A stretch of DNA of 64,000 bases from the NCBI GenBank assembly GCA_965230015.1, contig CBDDKF010000003.1:380051-444050 (forward strand), given 5' to 3'. Made by a program: the position numbers and the translations under genes. This document shows positions 16,482-26,075 of the stretch, piece by piece. Source of the DNA: JABSQH01 sp965230015. Lineage in GTDB: Bacteria > Actinomycetota > Acidimicrobiia > Acidimicrobiales > Ilumatobacteraceae. Within the stretch, counting starts at the first letter, position 1, and each line of letters opens with the position of its first letter. The notes beneath the pieces are model-generated. The model did no database searches and was not told where the DNA came from. It saw nothing but the letters and a program-made list of their open reading frames with translations.

Positions 16482-18251
16482 TCAGCTCAACGCGCGAGCG
16501 CGCCACCACACACACGTGTCGGCGGGCAGCGCCGCCGGGTCGACCCGATCACTTGTCGACGCCAGCGTCTGCGTCATGTCGGGGCCGAGGAGCGGCCGGA
16601 CGTCGAGCGTGTCGCCCGACAGGTTGAGCACCACCGTGTAGGCGCCGCGTCGAAATCCGAGCGCGCCCGGAGCGACGTCGAGGGTGTCGATGTGGTGAGT
16701 CTCCATCCGCAGCTCTCTGCGGGCGGTGGCCATCGCCCGGTACAGGTGCAGCATCGAGGTCGGGTCGGCCTCTTCCGACTCGACCGAGCGGTCGCCCCAC
16801 GTTGCTGGCTGAGGCAACCACGGCGCCACCACCGTGCCGGGTGGCGAGAAGCCGAAGTTGTCGGCGGGATCGCGGCGCCACGGCAGCGGCACCCGACACC
16901 CGTCGCGGCCCAGCGTGGCCCCGCCCGTCCGTTCGACGACCGGGTCTTGGCGGGCGTCGAGTGGCAGGTTGAGCACCTCGGGTAGTCCGAGCTCCTCCCC
17001 CTGATATAGGTACAGGCTGCCGGGCAGGGCAGCGGCGAACACGATCGCCGCCCGTGCTCGCCGAGTGCCGAGCGCGTCGTCACCTGGTGCGGGCGAGAGC
17101 ATCAGGTTGAGATCGGTCCACGTGTCGGGATCGGTCGCCTCGCCGCGCCCGAGCCGCGTGACGATGCGTTGAGTGTCGTGGTTGTTCAGCGTCCAGGCGG
17201 GCGCGGCAGCCGAGCGCGTGTACGCAAGCATCGGGTCGTCGACCGCGCGACGCATCGACGTGCCCTCCCACGGCGACAGCATCAGATCGAAGGCGAAGGC
17301 TTGGTGGAATTGATCCGGCTGCGTGAACTCGGCCATCAGCTCGGGCTGACGCACCAGATACGCCTCGGCAACCATCATCAACTGCCGGTCGTGACGCTGG
17401 GCGTAGGTATCGATGACCTGGCGCCACCCGCGCCACACGTCGTGGCCCTCTGGCCGGAAGATCGTGAACTCGTTGGCCCACGGGATCTGCAGCGGATCGA
17501 GGTCGGGCGGGTCGACCACCTGGTCTGGAAGGTCCGGATGCTTGCCCACCGGTTGGATCGCGTCGACGCGAAACCCGTCGACCCCTCGGTCGAACCAGAA
17601 CTCGAGCACGTCGGCGAACATGCCGATCACATCGGGGTTCGTGTGATTGAAGTCGGGCTGATAGGGGCTGAACGTGCCGAGGTACCACTGCGTGTCGTTG
17701 GCGGGCGCGCCCGCATCGGCCGCGCGTGTCCAGGCCGACCCGCCGAACCCCGCGAGCCAGTTGTTCGGCGGCCCGTCGCCTCCCGACCCATCGCGACGGC
17801 CGTCGCGGAACCAGAATCGATCGCGTTCTGCGCTCCCCGGAGGCGCCGCCAAGGCCGCGGTGAACCAGGGGTGCTGATCGCTGCAGTGGTTCGGGACGAT
17901 GTCCATCAACACGCGCAGCGATCGTTCGTGAGCCGCGCTGACGAGTGCGTCGAACGTGTCGAGCGTGCCGTAGTCGGGGTCGATCGAGAAGTAGTCGCTC
18001 ACGTCGTAGCCGTGGTCGCGCTGCGGCGAGGGATAACACGGGTTGAGCCAGATGCCGTCGGCGCCGAGCGCTGCGATGTGGTCGAGATGCTGCGCAATGC
18101 CGTCGAGGTCGCCGACGCCGTTGCCGGTCGAGTCGGCGAACGACCGCACGTACACCTGATAGATCACCGCGTCGTGCCACCACGGTCGGCCCGTGTCGGC
18201 TGAGTGACCGGTGATGTGACTGTCCGCGTGAGCCGTGACGTGTGCGGTCAT
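16482..18251 (-). CDS. GH13 alpha-glucosidase
   Basis: 589 residues. The catalytic set of GH13 is complete: nucleophile Asp230 in DGFRVDAI, acid/base Glu296 in MVAEAYL, and Asp359 in NNHDTQRI. YQVYVRSFADSTGNGVGDL and DIVPNHCSDQHPWF place it in the oligo-1,6/alpha-glucosidase group, acting on short alpha-glucosides in the cytoplasm (no signal peptide). Its ATG overlaps the stop of the GH3 gene (ATGA), so the two glycosidases are made together. Confidence 0.93.
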   Translation of the reverse strand: MTAHVTAHADSHITGHSADTGRPWWHDAVIYQVYVRSFADSTGNGVGDLDGIAQHLDHIAALGADGIWLNPCYPSPQRDHGYDVSDYFSIDPDYGTLDTFDALVSAAHERSLRVLMDIVPNHCSDQHPWFTAALAAPPGSAERDRFWFRDGRRDGSGGDGPPNNWLAGFGGSAWTRAADAGAPANDTQWYLGTFSPYQPDFNHTNPDVIGMFADVLEFWFDRGVDGFRVDAIQPVGKHPDLPDQVVDPPDLDPLQIPWANEFTIFRPEGHDVWRGWRQVIDTYAQRHDRQLMMVAEAYLVRQPELMAEFTQPDQFHQAFAFDLMLSPWEGTSMRRAVDDPMLAYTRSAAAPAWTLNNHDTQRIVTRLGRGEATDPDTWTDLNLMLSPAPGDDALGTRRARAAIVFAAALPGSLYLYQGEELGLPEVLNLPLDARQDPVVERTGGATLGRDGCRVPLPWRRDPADNFGFSPPGTVVAPWLPQPATWGDRSVESEEADPTSMLHLYRAMATARRELRMETHHIDTLDVAPGALGFRRGAYTVVLNLSGDTLDVRPLLGPDMTQTLASTSDRVDPAALPADTCVWWRARALS

Positions 18252-20794
18252 GTAATGGTGATCCGGACGCGCTCGTGAACCGCTTCGGCAGATGCGGCGA
18301 TCACCAACTCGTACTCGCCAGGATCGATCACCCAGTCGTGGGTCGGCGGATCCCACCGGGCAAACGCGTCGGGACCGAACGCGAGGTCGACGTCGGCGGT
18401 GATGCCGGCGCCGACGACCCGCTTGGTGAACGCGCGTAGCTCCTTCGGAGGGCGTACCGCCTCTGGCTCGATCGGCGCCACATAGCCCTGGACCACCACG
18501 GTTGCATCGCGGTCGCCGGCCGTGACGGGCACGGTGACGACGATCGGTGCGGCGGCCAACACGTCGCGGCCGACCTCGTTGGTCGATGCGCGGGCCGCAC
18601 CCCACGTGGTGCTGCCGTAGCTGAGCCCGTGTCCGAACGGGAAGCGCGTCGGCAGCTCGCGGGCGTCGTAACCGCGATAGCCCATGAACAACCCTTCGCC
18701 GTAGCGCTGCGTCGACCCGCCGGCAGCATCGTGGTCTGGCTGGTGATGGAGGTACGCCGGGTGGTCGGCGAGACGGCGCGGGATGCTGATGGGCAAGCGA
18801 CCACCCGGGTCGGCATCGCCGAGCAGCACGTCGACGAGTGCTTCGGCCTGCTCCTGGCCCGCGAAGAACGATGTCAGCACCGCGGGTGCGCCACCGCCCG
18901 GTGCGCCATCAGCGGCCCAGTCCATCGTCACGGGTGAACCGCTGTTGACGATCACGGCGGTGTTGGGGTTGGCCGCGGCGACACGCTCGACCAGCTCGTT
19001 CTGGCGCCCCGGCAGATCCATGGTCGTGCGATCGAAGCCCTCGGTCTCCCACTCGTCGTTGGTGCCGACCATCACGATCGCGGCGTCGGCTGCCGATGCT
19101 GCTGCGACGGCTCGGTCGAGCAACGCATCGTGGTCTTCGTGCGGCCGAAAGCCCACGCGGAAGGCGGCGAATCCGTTAGCGGCCGCGGTCGCCCAGTCGA
19201 CTTCGACATCGATCGGCTCGCCGGCGCGCATCTCGACTTCGGCGGTCACCTCGATGCTGCCGAAGCCGAAGAACTCCGTGCTGCGCGGCAGCTCGCCCTT
19301 CGGGTCGTCGGCCACGACGGTGTCGCCGATGCGCGCCACGACCGGACCCGTCGACACCACGCCAATGGTGTGTGTTCCGTCGATGTCGGGCACGAATCGA
19401 CCACGGACGCGCGCCGAGAACGCTCGCGGATCGATGCCGTCGGGCACGGAACCGAAGAACCGAACCAGTGACGTCGGTGCTGGTTGAGTGAGTTCGGCTG
19501 GCCCCGACCAGTCGGTGCCGTTGACGTACTCGATCTCCATGCCCGTGGTACGACCCGTGTCGGTCATCACCGACTCGGGAGGGAGGAGCTGACTGCCGCG
19601 GGCCAGTGGCGTGAGTCGATCGATGCGCACACCCGGCTCGTACACCACATCGACGTCGTTCGCGGTCGCCGGACCGATCCGATCTTCGAGCGCGGATTGC
19701 AGCGTTCGATGACCGAGCGGGATCAGGCTGGCCGAGCCGCCGCCCATCGAACGGTCGATCGCCGCGTTCGGACCGAGCAGTGCGATCTGGTTGATCGAGT
19801 CGACGTCGAAGGGCAACACGCGACCGCCGTTGCGCTCGTCGTTGCGCAGCAGCACGGTGCCGCCGATCGCCGCCCGCCGTGTCAACGCTCGCTCGGCCGG
19901 ATCGTCCACGCTCACCTCGTCGGCGTCTGCCGGACGTTCGTCGGCGTGGACCCGATTGGCCAAGACGAGCACGTCGCGCACGAGTTCATCGACCCTCGAC
20001 TCGGGCACGGCGCCGGACTCGACCTCGTCGACGAGGTATCGGCCGTACACGCGCACGGGTGCGGGCATCTCGATGTTCAGGCCGGCGTGCGCCGACGGGG
20101 CCGTCTCGTGCGCGCCGAACCAGTCCGACACGACGATGCCGTCAAAGCCCCACTCGTCGCGCAGGATCTCGGTGAGCAACTGACGGTTGCTTGCACAGAA
20201 CGTCCCGCCGAGCCGGTTGTACGCGCTCATGATGCCCCACGCCCCGGCCTCGCGCACCGTTCGCTCGAACGGCCGCAGGTACAACTCGCGCATCGTGCGA
20301 TCGTCCATCTGCACATCGACCTTCATCCGGTCGATCTCGGTGTCGTTGGCGACGAAGTGCTTCACCGTCACGCCGACCTGTTGGCTCTGCACGCCGGTAA
20401 CGAAGGCGACCGCCAACTGCGCGGTGAGCTCCGGGTCTTCGCTGTAGCACTCGAACGTGCGGCCACCGAGCGGCGTGCGGTGCAGGTTGATCGTCGGCGC
20501 CAGCAGCACGTGGGCGGCTTTGCGTCGTGCCTCGACGCCCAGCAACGCGCCAACGTGTCCGACGAGCTCGGGGTCCCACGTCGACCCGAGCGTGATCGCC
20601 GAGGGAACCACCACGCCCGGGGTGCCCGACCCGCCATGCCCTTCGCCACGTACTCCGGCGGGGCCGTCGGACATCTTCACCGCCGGGACGCCGGCGTCGG
20701 GATAGGCCATCGTCCGCCAGATCGTTGCCCCCGTGAGCAGACGGCACTTCTGCTCGAGGGTCAGTGCGGCGATGGCTGCATCGATGTCGATCAC
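18248..20794 (-). CDS. GH3 beta-glucosidase with PA14 insert
   Basis: 848 residues from GTG 20794. The GH3 barrel has KHFVANDTEIDR (145-156) and the nucleophile Asp224 in VVSDWFGAHE. A PA14-type sugar-binding insert lies at about 420-560 (RGRFVPDIDGTHTIGVVSTG), followed by the second GH3 domain and a C-terminal fibronectin-like domain (RELVVAGITADVDLAF region). This is the domain order of KglC/barley-type bacterial beta-glucosidases. No signal peptide, so it is likely cytoplasmic and acts after uptake. Divergent from the MFS carrier, 40 bases apart; overlaps GH13 by 4 bases. Confidence 0.9.
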   Translation of the reverse strand: MIDIDAAIAALTLEQKCRLLTGATIWRTMAYPDAGVPAVKMSDGPAGVRGEGHGGSGTPGVVVPSAITLGSTWDPELVGHVGALLGVEARRKAAHVLLAPTINLHRTPLGGRTFECYSEDPELTAQLAVAFVTGVQSQQVGVTVKHFVANDTEIDRMKVDVQMDDRTMRELYLRPFERTVREAGAWGIMSAYNRLGGTFCASNRQLLTEILRDEWGFDGIVVSDWFGAHETAPSAHAGLNIEMPAPVRVYGRYLVDEVESGAVPESRVDELVRDVLVLANRVHADERPADADEVSVDDPAERALTRRAAIGGTVLLRNDERNGGRVLPFDVDSINQIALLGPNAAIDRSMGGGSASLIPLGHRTLQSALEDRIGPATANDVDVVYEPGVRIDRLTPLARGSQLLPPESVMTDTGRTTGMEIEYVNGTDWSGPAELTQPAPTSLVRFFGSVPDGIDPRAFSARVRGRFVPDIDGTHTIGVVSTGPVVARIGDTVVADDPKGELPRSTEFFGFGSIEVTAEVEMRAGEPIDVEVDWATAAANGFAAFRVGFRPHEDHDALLDRAVAAASAADAAIVMVGTNDEWETEGFDRTTMDLPGRQNELVERVAAANPNTAVIVNSGSPVTMDWAADGAPGGGAPAVLTSFFAGQEQAEALVDVLLGDADPGGRLPISIPRRLADHPAYLHHQPDHDAAGGSTQRYGEGLFMGYRGYDARELPTRFPFGHGLSYGSTTWGAARASTNEVGRDVLAAAPIVVTVPVTAGDRDATVVVQGYVAPIEPEAVRPPKELRAFTKRVVGAGITADVDLAFGPDAFARWDPPTHDWVIDPGEYELVIAASAEAVHERVRITIT

Positions 20795-20834
20795 CGGGCA
20801 ATTGTGGCACCGCTGCAGGTGCAACACTCCGGAC

Positions 20835-22055
20835 ATGACCGACGATCGACGCGCGCTGCGGTCGGTCGCCCTGCAGTTTTTCGCCAACGGGATGGTCTAC
20901 GGCACGTTCATCCCGCGGCTGCCCGAGATCCGCGACCGGGTCGACATCTCGGTCGGGGTGCTGGGTGTGGTGTTGATGACCGGCAGCATCTTCGGGTTGC
21001 TCGCCAGCCTCGTCGCCAGCCGCGTCAACCTGCGGTTCGGTACGAAGCGGGTGTTGATCGTGGGGGGCATCTTGTCGGTGGGTGCGTTGCCGCTCGTCGG
21101 GTGGGCAACGACCCCGGTGGTGTTGGTGGCCGGTTTGGCCATCGTGCTGTCGTTCGACGTGTTCATCGATGTGGCGATGAACATCCAGGGCTCGGCGCTC
21201 AGCGCTCGACGGCACACCCCGGTGATGAATCGCTTGCACGGGCTGTGGAGCCTGGGATCGGTCACCGGCGGCACGATCGCCGTGATCGCCGGCCGACTCG
21301 ATGTAGCGCCGCCCTGGCACCTCACGGTCATCACCATCGTGCTGCTCGGCGCGCTCGCCGTGGTGGCGCCGGGGCTGTTGCCGTCCGACGAGCCGATCGT
21401 CGACGAAACCGTGGTTGCCGAAACGGTCGCCGCCAGCGAGCCGGACGCCGTCGTCGGGCCGGCGGCAGTGGTGGGTTCTCCCGAGCCGGTGCCGTCGGGC
21501 CAGGGCGGCGGTCTCGGACGTCCGCTGATGATCGCGCTGGCGGTGGCGGGGTTCTCGGCGATGACGCTGGAGATCGGCAACGGCGACTGGGCGGCGTTCC
21601 GGCTTGGCGACGACCTCGGCGCCGCCGCTGGTGTGGCCAGCGCAGCCTTCGTGGCCTTCACGGTGGGCATGACGATCGGCAGGTTCGGCGGCGACTTCGT
21701 GCTCGTGCGCATCGGTGGTCGGCGGCTTGCCCAGGTGGCAGCTGTCGTTGCGGGCGTCGCCTCGGCGGTGGCCACGTTGGTGCCGGTGACCGCAGCTGCG
21801 TTCGTCGGATTCGTGGTCGCCGGGCTCGGTGTGTCGGTGCTGTTCCCGGGGTTGTACGACGCGGCGGCGCGCACGCCGAACGGCTCAGGATTCGCGTCGA
21901 TGCTCGTCGGGCAGCGATCGGCGACGATCATCGTCCCGCTGGCGATCGGCGCGCTCGCCGACACCGCCGCGCTGGGTATCGGCCAGGCGATGGCGATCAT
22001 GCTGATCCCCGCTGCGGTTGCCTCGTTCGTGGCAACCACCGCCCTGTCCCGCTGA
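20835..22055 (+). CDS. MFS transporter
   Basis: 406 residues with twelve predicted membrane segments in two halves separated by a charged, Val/Glu-rich loop (about 185-215). ALQFFANGMVYGTFIPRLPEIRDR and the loop RVNLRFGTKRVL are typical of the YbjJ-like MFS branch. Cytoplasmic-membrane carrier; substrate unknown, though the divergent glycosidase operon makes a glucoside or sugar derivative a reasonable guess. Starts at the ATG that leaves a 40-base gap to the GH3 start. Confidence 0.85.
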   Translation: MTDDRRALRSVALQFFANGMVYGTFIPRLPEIRDRVDISVGVLGVVLMTGSIFGLLASLVASRVNLRFGTKRVLIVGGILSVGALPLVGWATTPVVLVAGLAIVLSFDVFIDVAMNIQGSALSARRHTPVMNRLHGLWSLGSVTGGTIAVIAGRLDVAPPWHLTVITIVLLGALAVVAPGLLPSDEPIVDETVVAETVAASEPDAVVGPAAVVGSPEPVPSGQGGGLGRPLMIALAVAGFSAMTLEIGNGDWAAFRLGDDLGAAAGVASAAFVAFTVGMTIGRFGGDFVLVRIGGRRLAQVAAVVAGVASAVATLVPVTAAAFVGFVVAGLGVSVLFPGLYDAAARTPNGSGFASMLVGQRSATIIVPLAIGALADTAALGIGQAMAIMLIPAAVASFVATTALSR

Positions 22056-22102
22056 GATCTCCCGGAAACTCTGTACAAATCGCGCACGGGGCGCGCGAGA
22101 TC
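22056..22102. terminator. Nested inverted repeat between convergent genes
   Basis: Outer arms GATCTC (22056-22061) and GAGATC (22097-22102) enclose an inner CGCGC / GCGCG stem (22081-22095). It starts just after the MFS stop and lies before the convergent yaaA stop, a position that fits a two-way terminator. Both halves also resemble each other as direct repeats (GAGATC...TTTCTGT-like). Confidence 0.4.
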
Positions 22103-22121
22103 GCCAGAATTTCTGTGAGGG

Positions 22122-22862
22122 TCAGAGCTCCGTGACGTCGAGGTGGAAGTCGGCGTGCTGCCAGGTGTCGAGCGCGCCGACGCCGTCGGTGAGCAGGGCG
22201 CGCGCCAACTCGCCCTTCGCTGCCTTACCCCAGTGGCCGCCGGCCTTGCCGTCGGGGGTGCGCAGATCGACACGCTGCGCGCCGACCTCGGCGAGGGCGT
22301 CGGGATCGAGGGCGGCACGGTGTTCGAGCGGCAGGAGGTCGATCACCGCCCGCCGCGGCCGCCCCCGCTTGACCGTGGCGACGAGCGCAGTCGACAGCTC
22401 GTCGCGCCACCACGTCGACAGCTTGCCGAGCGGTGGGAGTGCCGCCGACATCTTCAATCGGTAGTCGGGGACGGGGTCGTCGCCGCGCACCAGTCCCAGT
22501 AGTCCCGACACGACGAGGATGCGCCGCCGCGTCGTCGCGCCGATCGAGGCTGGGTCGAGCGCGTTCCACACCACCCCGGTGTATCGCCGCCACGCCGGGA
22601 GGGTCGGCGCACCGATCAGCGTGCGGTTGGCCACCTGGCCTCGATCGAGCGCCGGCCCACGTACGCCCAACATGCGCGCGTCGCCGCCGCCGTCACCTCC
22701 GAGGGCCTGCACCACCTGCATGCGCGCGGCCGCGAGCGGCATGCCGAACGCGCCCTCCGATGGTTCCCATGCGGCCCCAGATCCATCAGAGGCCTTGCCT
22801 TCCGACGGCGGAAGCAGCAAGATTGGAACGTTGTTCGAAAAAGCTGTCGCGGCGCTGTTCAC
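22122..22862 (-). CDS. yaaA: YaaA/DUF328 family peroxide-stress protein
   Basis: 246 residues from GTG 22862. The opening ILLLPPSEGKA and the later YTGVVWNALDP and LLGLVRGDDPVPDYRLKM match the YaaA family, which in E. coli lowers free iron during peroxide stress and binds DNA. The 5' region is shared with the divergent ferredoxin gene 30 bases away. Family confident; mechanism only by analogy. Confidence 0.85.
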   Translation of the reverse strand: MNSAATAFSNNVPILLLPPSEGKASDGSGAAWEPSEGAFGMPLAAARMQVVQALGGDGGGDARMLGVRGPALDRGQVANRTLIGAPTLPAWRRYTGVVWNALDPASIGATTRRRILVVSGLLGLVRGDDPVPDYRLKMSAALPPLGKLSTWWRDELSTALVATVKRGRPRRAVIDLLPLEHRAALDPDALAEVGAQRVDLRTPDGKAGGHWGKAAKGELARALLTDGVGALDTWQHADFHLDVTEL

Positions 22863-22892
22863 CGCGACACCATGCCTCTTAGGGTGGGATTG

Positions 22893-23087
22893 ATGCGAGT
22901 ACACCTCGATGCTGAGAAGTGCCAAGGCCACAACCGCTGTTATGCGCTGGCACCTGAACTGTTCGACGTCGACGACTATGGCCAGGCCGTACTGCTCGTC
23001 GAGGGCGATGTGCCTGCCGAGCTGGAAGACAAGGCCCGGCTCGCCGCCTCGAACTGTCCCGAGTACGCGATCACGATCACCGACTGA
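22893..23087 (+). CDS. P450-associated [3Fe-4S]/[4Fe-4S] ferredoxin
   Basis: 64 residues from ATG 22893. The cluster ligands are C-x2-H-x2-C (CQGHNRC) and a late C-P (SNCPEYA). The His in place of the usual second Cys points to the [3Fe-4S] ferredoxins that serve actinobacterial cytochromes P450. The P450 gene follows 50 bases later, so this is its likely electron donor. Confidence 0.93.
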   Translation: MRVHLDAEKCQGHNRCYALAPELFDVDDYGQAVLLVEGDVPAELEDKARLAASNCPEYAITITD

Positions 23088-23137
23088 CCGACCGACTGGC
23101 CGACGCCAACACCACACCGATTCCGGGGGGAACTTCG

Positions 23138-24487
23138 ATGACCGACACCGCCAAAGACACCACGGCAGACAGCACCGAGAACGCCGCCGCCGACGACGGG
23201 TTGCCCATCATCGGCGACTCGCCTGAGGGCACCGATCTGTGGGAGCGGGTGCCGTACAACGCCGACGACTACGGCCCGGTCGACGACTGGGCGACCGACT
23301 TCGATCAGGCCAGTCCCGACTACAACCCGAACGCACCCGAGATCTGGAAGGAGCTGCGCGAGGGTGGATGCCCGGTGGCCCATTCCGATCGCTACGGCGG
23401 GATGTGGGTACCGGTGACCCACGAGACCGTGCACGAGGTGGCCTACGACACCGACAACTTCACCAGTCGCAACGTGGTCGTTTCGCACCTGCGCCCTGGC
23501 GACCTCTCGCTGCCGGCGCCGATCGGTGTGGCCCCGCCGATCACCAGCGATCCGCCATTCCACAACACGGCTCGGCGCATCCTGCTCCCGCCGTTCGCCC
23601 CGAAGAAGATCGCGGCGCTCGAGCCTGAGGTGCGCGAACTGTGCAACCGACTGCTCGACGAAATGGGCGACCTCGAACCGGGCGAGTCGGTGATCGACGC
23701 CGCCGTGCAGTATGCACAGCACATCCCGATCCGGGTGATCGGCGAGATGCTCGGCTTCCCGTCAGAAGACGAGGACCTGTTCCGCGAGTTCATCCACAAC
23801 ACGCTCGAGCGAGTGAATGAAGATCCGCGCGACCGTCAGGTCGACGAGAACAAGCGGCTTGATCTGTACATCGACCGCCAGATCGAGGATCACATCGAGA
23901 ACCCGCGCGACGACCTCACCAGCTACCTCATCGATCTGGAGATCGACGGCGAGAAGCTGCATCCGGACCACGTTCGGGGCACGATCATCCTGCTGTTGAT
24001 CGCCGGCACCGACACGACGTGGTCGGCGATCGGCTCGTCGCTGTGGCACCTGTCGCAGAACCCCGTCGATGTCAATCGCTTGCGCAACGACCCCGAGGTG
24101 ATGACCTTCGCGGTCGAGGAGTTCCTGCGGGCGTACGCCCCGGTCACTATGTCGCGTCTGGTGGCCAAGGATCACGACTTCCACGGTTGCCCGATGAAGA
24201 AGGACGACTGGGTGCTGCTGCCGTTCCCGGCAGCCAACCGCGACCCCAAGGAGTACGAGGACGCCGATCAGTTCATCATCGATCGCGAGCAGAACCGTCA
24301 CGCCGCATTCGGTCTCGGCATCCACCGTTGTCTCGGATCGAACCTGGCGCGCCTCGAGCTGCAGGTGGCCATCGAGGAGTTCATCAAGCGCTTCCCAGCG
24401 TTCGAGCTGGCCGGCGACACGCGCTGGAGCGTGGGCATGATCCGCGGACCGCGCGAACTGCCGGTGCGCATCCTGGAAACCGCCTGA
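23138..24487 (+). CDS. Cytochrome P450
   Basis: 449 residues. The heme loop FGLGIHRCLG gives the axial ligand Cys398; the I-helix AGTDTT (289-294) holds the oxygen-activating Thr; EEFLR is the ExxR motif. A GGGGGG ribosome site precedes the ATG. The first ~60 residues are an acidic extension before the fold. Soluble bacterial class I P450 taking electrons from the adjacent ferredoxin; a reductase gene is not nearby. Substrate unknown; steroid or fatty-acid hydroxylation is common for such pairs in actinobacteria, but nothing here proves it. Confidence 0.95.
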   Translation: MTDTAKDTTADSTENAAADDGLPIIGDSPEGTDLWERVPYNADDYGPVDDWATDFDQASPDYNPNAPEIWKELREGGCPVAHSDRYGGMWVPVTHETVHEVAYDTDNFTSRNVVVSHLRPGDLSLPAPIGVAPPITSDPPFHNTARRILLPPFAPKKIAALEPEVRELCNRLLDEMGDLEPGESVIDAAVQYAQHIPIRVIGEMLGFPSEDEDLFREFIHNTLERVNEDPRDRQVDENKRLDLYIDRQIEDHIENPRDDLTSYLIDLEIDGEKLHPDHVRGTIILLLIAGTDTTWSAIGSSLWHLSQNPVDVNRLRNDPEVMTFAVEEFLRAYAPVTMSRLVAKDHDFHGCPMKKDDWVLLPFPAANRDPKEYEDADQFIIDREQNRHAAFGLGIHRCLGSNLARLELQVAIEEFIKRFPAFELAGDTRWSVGMIRGPRELPVRILETA

Positions 24488-24512
24488 CGACGCGTTGCGC
24501 CGCACGGCGACC

Positions 24513-24557
24513 ACCGAACACCGAACACCGAACACCTAACACCGAACACCGAACACC
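24513..24557. repeat. 7-bp tandem repeat (ACCGAAC)n
   Basis: Six units of ACCGAAC in a row, one with a single change (ACCTAAC), plus a partial unit. It lies between the stops of the convergent P450 and crcB genes. Could vary in copy number by slippage. Confidence 0.9.
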
Positions 24558-24574
24558 AGGGTCGCCCGAGGCGT

Positions 24575-24907
24575 TCAGCCGAACACGGCTGCGCTGGCGG
24601 CGGCCGCACCGACGGCGGCCACTGCGGTGACGATGGCGTAGGGCAGTCCCCAGCGCCACCCGAGTCGGCGTACCTCGAGGGCGAACGACGAGTAGGTCGT
24701 CAACGCGCCGCAGAATCCGACTCCGAGCACCGTCGTGGTCGCGGTGCTGAGGTCGGCGGCGACCAGCGCCCCGAGCAACGCGCTTCCGGCGATGTTGACG
24801 GCGAGGAGTGCGGCCCACGTGGCCGCGACCTGGTGCACGAGGTGGCGCCCGATCGCTCCACCCGCTGCGGCAAGGGCGAACAACGCGCCGGTAGCGATCG
24901 TGCTCAT
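24575..24907 (-). CDS. crcB: Fluoride ion channel CrcB/Fluc, subunit 2
   Basis: 110 residues, four membrane segments. GFCGALTTYSSFALE carries the TTYSSF fluoride-path motif and VNIAGSALLGAL the conserved Asn of TM2. Fluc proteins export fluoride as dimers; two different genes side by side usually form an antiparallel heterodimer. Its ATG overlaps the TGA of the upstream crcB (ATGA). Confidence 0.93.
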   Translation of the reverse strand: MSTIATGALFALAAAGGAIGRHLVHQVAATWAALLAVNIAGSALLGALVAADLSTATTTVLGVGFCGALTTYSSFALEVRRLGWRWGLPYAIVTAVAAVGAAAASAAVFG

Positions 24908-25326
24908 TCGATCGACCGCCTCGGTACCGGCGGCTCCACGGCTCGCCGAGTGCCGGCGAGTGTGGCTGCGACGCCACCGACGAGCGTGATGCCGAGGTAC
25001 GACCCGGCCATGGCCGGCCGACCGGCATCGATCAACTGATCGACCTCGACCGCTAACGCGGAGTAGGTGGTGAACCCACCGAGCGCTCCCGTCACCAAGA
25101 ACGACCACCGAGCCGAGGTGGGATCGACGACCGCGGCAGCCAACCCGATCAACGCGCAACCGAGCAGGTTGACGATCAACGTCGGCCACGGCCATGCGCC
25201 GACTGGCGTCTCGCCCCACGCCGCGCCACCGAGCTCGTCGACGGCCCATCGGGCGCCGGCGCCGACGGCCCCGCCGAGGCCGATCAGCAGCAGCTGCGGT
25301 GCGGATTCATACCCACTTCTCACCAC
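24904..25326 (-). CDS. crcB: Fluoride ion channel CrcB/Fluc, subunit 1
   Basis: About 140 residues. LIVNLLGCALIGL and GALGGFTTYSALAVE are the Fluc motifs. The start is uncertain: GTG GTG at 25326/25323 is chosen, since longer versions would run into the divergent response-regulator gene. Coupled to the second crcB by a 4-base overlap. No fluoride riboswitch was recognised in the very short 5' region. Confidence 0.9.
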   Translation of the reverse strand: MVRSGYESAPQLLLIGLGGAVGAGARWAVDELGGAAWGETPVGAWPWPTLIVNLLGCALIGLAAAVVDPTSARWSFLVTGALGGFTTYSALAVEVDQLIDAGRPAMAGSYLGITLVGGVAATLAGTRRAVEPPVPRRSIE

Positions 25327-25345
25327 CGGCGGCCACACTATGGGT

Positions 25346-26068
25346 ATGGCGGAACTCGGCAACGGTGAGGTCGACGGCGCGTCGGTGCTGATCGCCGAAG
25401 ACGACCGTGCGGTGCGCAACTCCCTCGAACGGGCATTGCTGCTCGAGGGCTACACGGTGACGACTGCGGTGAACGGCGCCGAAGCACTCGATGCGATTCG
25501 CGCCAACGAGCCCGACGTGCTGCTGCTCGACGTGTCGATGCCGATCGTCGATGGCCTCACGGTGAGTCGCGTCCTACGTGCCGAACACAGTCGACTCCCG
25601 ATCTTGATGCTGACGGCGCGCACCGACACCAGCGACCGCGTCGCCGGTCTCGACGCCGGTGCCGACGACTACCTCCCGAAGCCATACGACCTCGGCGAAC
25701 TCCTCGCCCGGCTGCGTGCGTTGTTGCGCCGATCGAGCTACGACCGGCCCGACGGCGAGTCGGCTACGCCGCTCGTGGTGGCCGATTTACGCGTCGATCC
25801 TGCAGCTCGCCGTGTGTTCCGCGGCGAGCGCGAGATCGAGTTGTCGAAGACCGAGTTCGATCTCCTCGAACTGTTGGTCGAACACCAGGGCATCGTGCTC
25901 GACCACTCGACGATCTACGAGCGGATCTGGCACTACGACTTCGGTCCCGACTCGAAGAACCTCGCCGTGTACATCGGCTACCTCCGGCGTAAGACCGAAG
26001 CCGAAGGAGAACCGCGTCTGGTGCACACCGTGCGCGGTGTGGGCTACACGGTCCGACCGCCCACGTGA
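25346..26068 (+). CDS. OmpR-family response regulator
   Basis: 240 residues (an ATG 6 bases earlier is also possible). Receiver domain 12-125 with acidic pair EDD at 18-20, phospho-acceptor Asp62 in LLLDVSMP, and Lys in LPKPYDLGEL. Winged-helix domain with LSKTEFDLLELLVEHQG and the end RTVRGVGYTVR-like segment. Resembles MprA/PrrA-type regulators. The sensor kinase begins 8 bases downstream. Confidence 0.95.
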   Translation: MAELGNGEVDGASVLIAEDDRAVRNSLERALLLEGYTVTTAVNGAEALDAIRANEPDVLLLDVSMPIVDGLTVSRVLRAEHSRLPILMLTARTDTSDRVAGLDAGADDYLPKPYDLGELLARLRALLRRSSYDRPDGESATPLVVADLRVDPAARRVFRGEREIELSKTEFDLLELLVEHQGIVLDHSTIYERIWHYDFGPDSKNLAVYIGYLRRKTEAEGEPRLVHTVRGVGYTVRPPT

Positions 26069-26075
26069 CCCGGTG

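Noticed and set aside
19484..22135. Very long plus-strand open frame opposite the GH3 gene
   Set aside because: High-GC coding regions leave long antisense frames; its composition is Arg/His-rich without domains, while the minus-strand GH3 has complete motifs.
24575..25326. Fluoride riboswitch for the crcB pair
   Set aside because: The space upstream of the first crcB start is taken by the divergent regulator gene and no riboswitch core was recognised.
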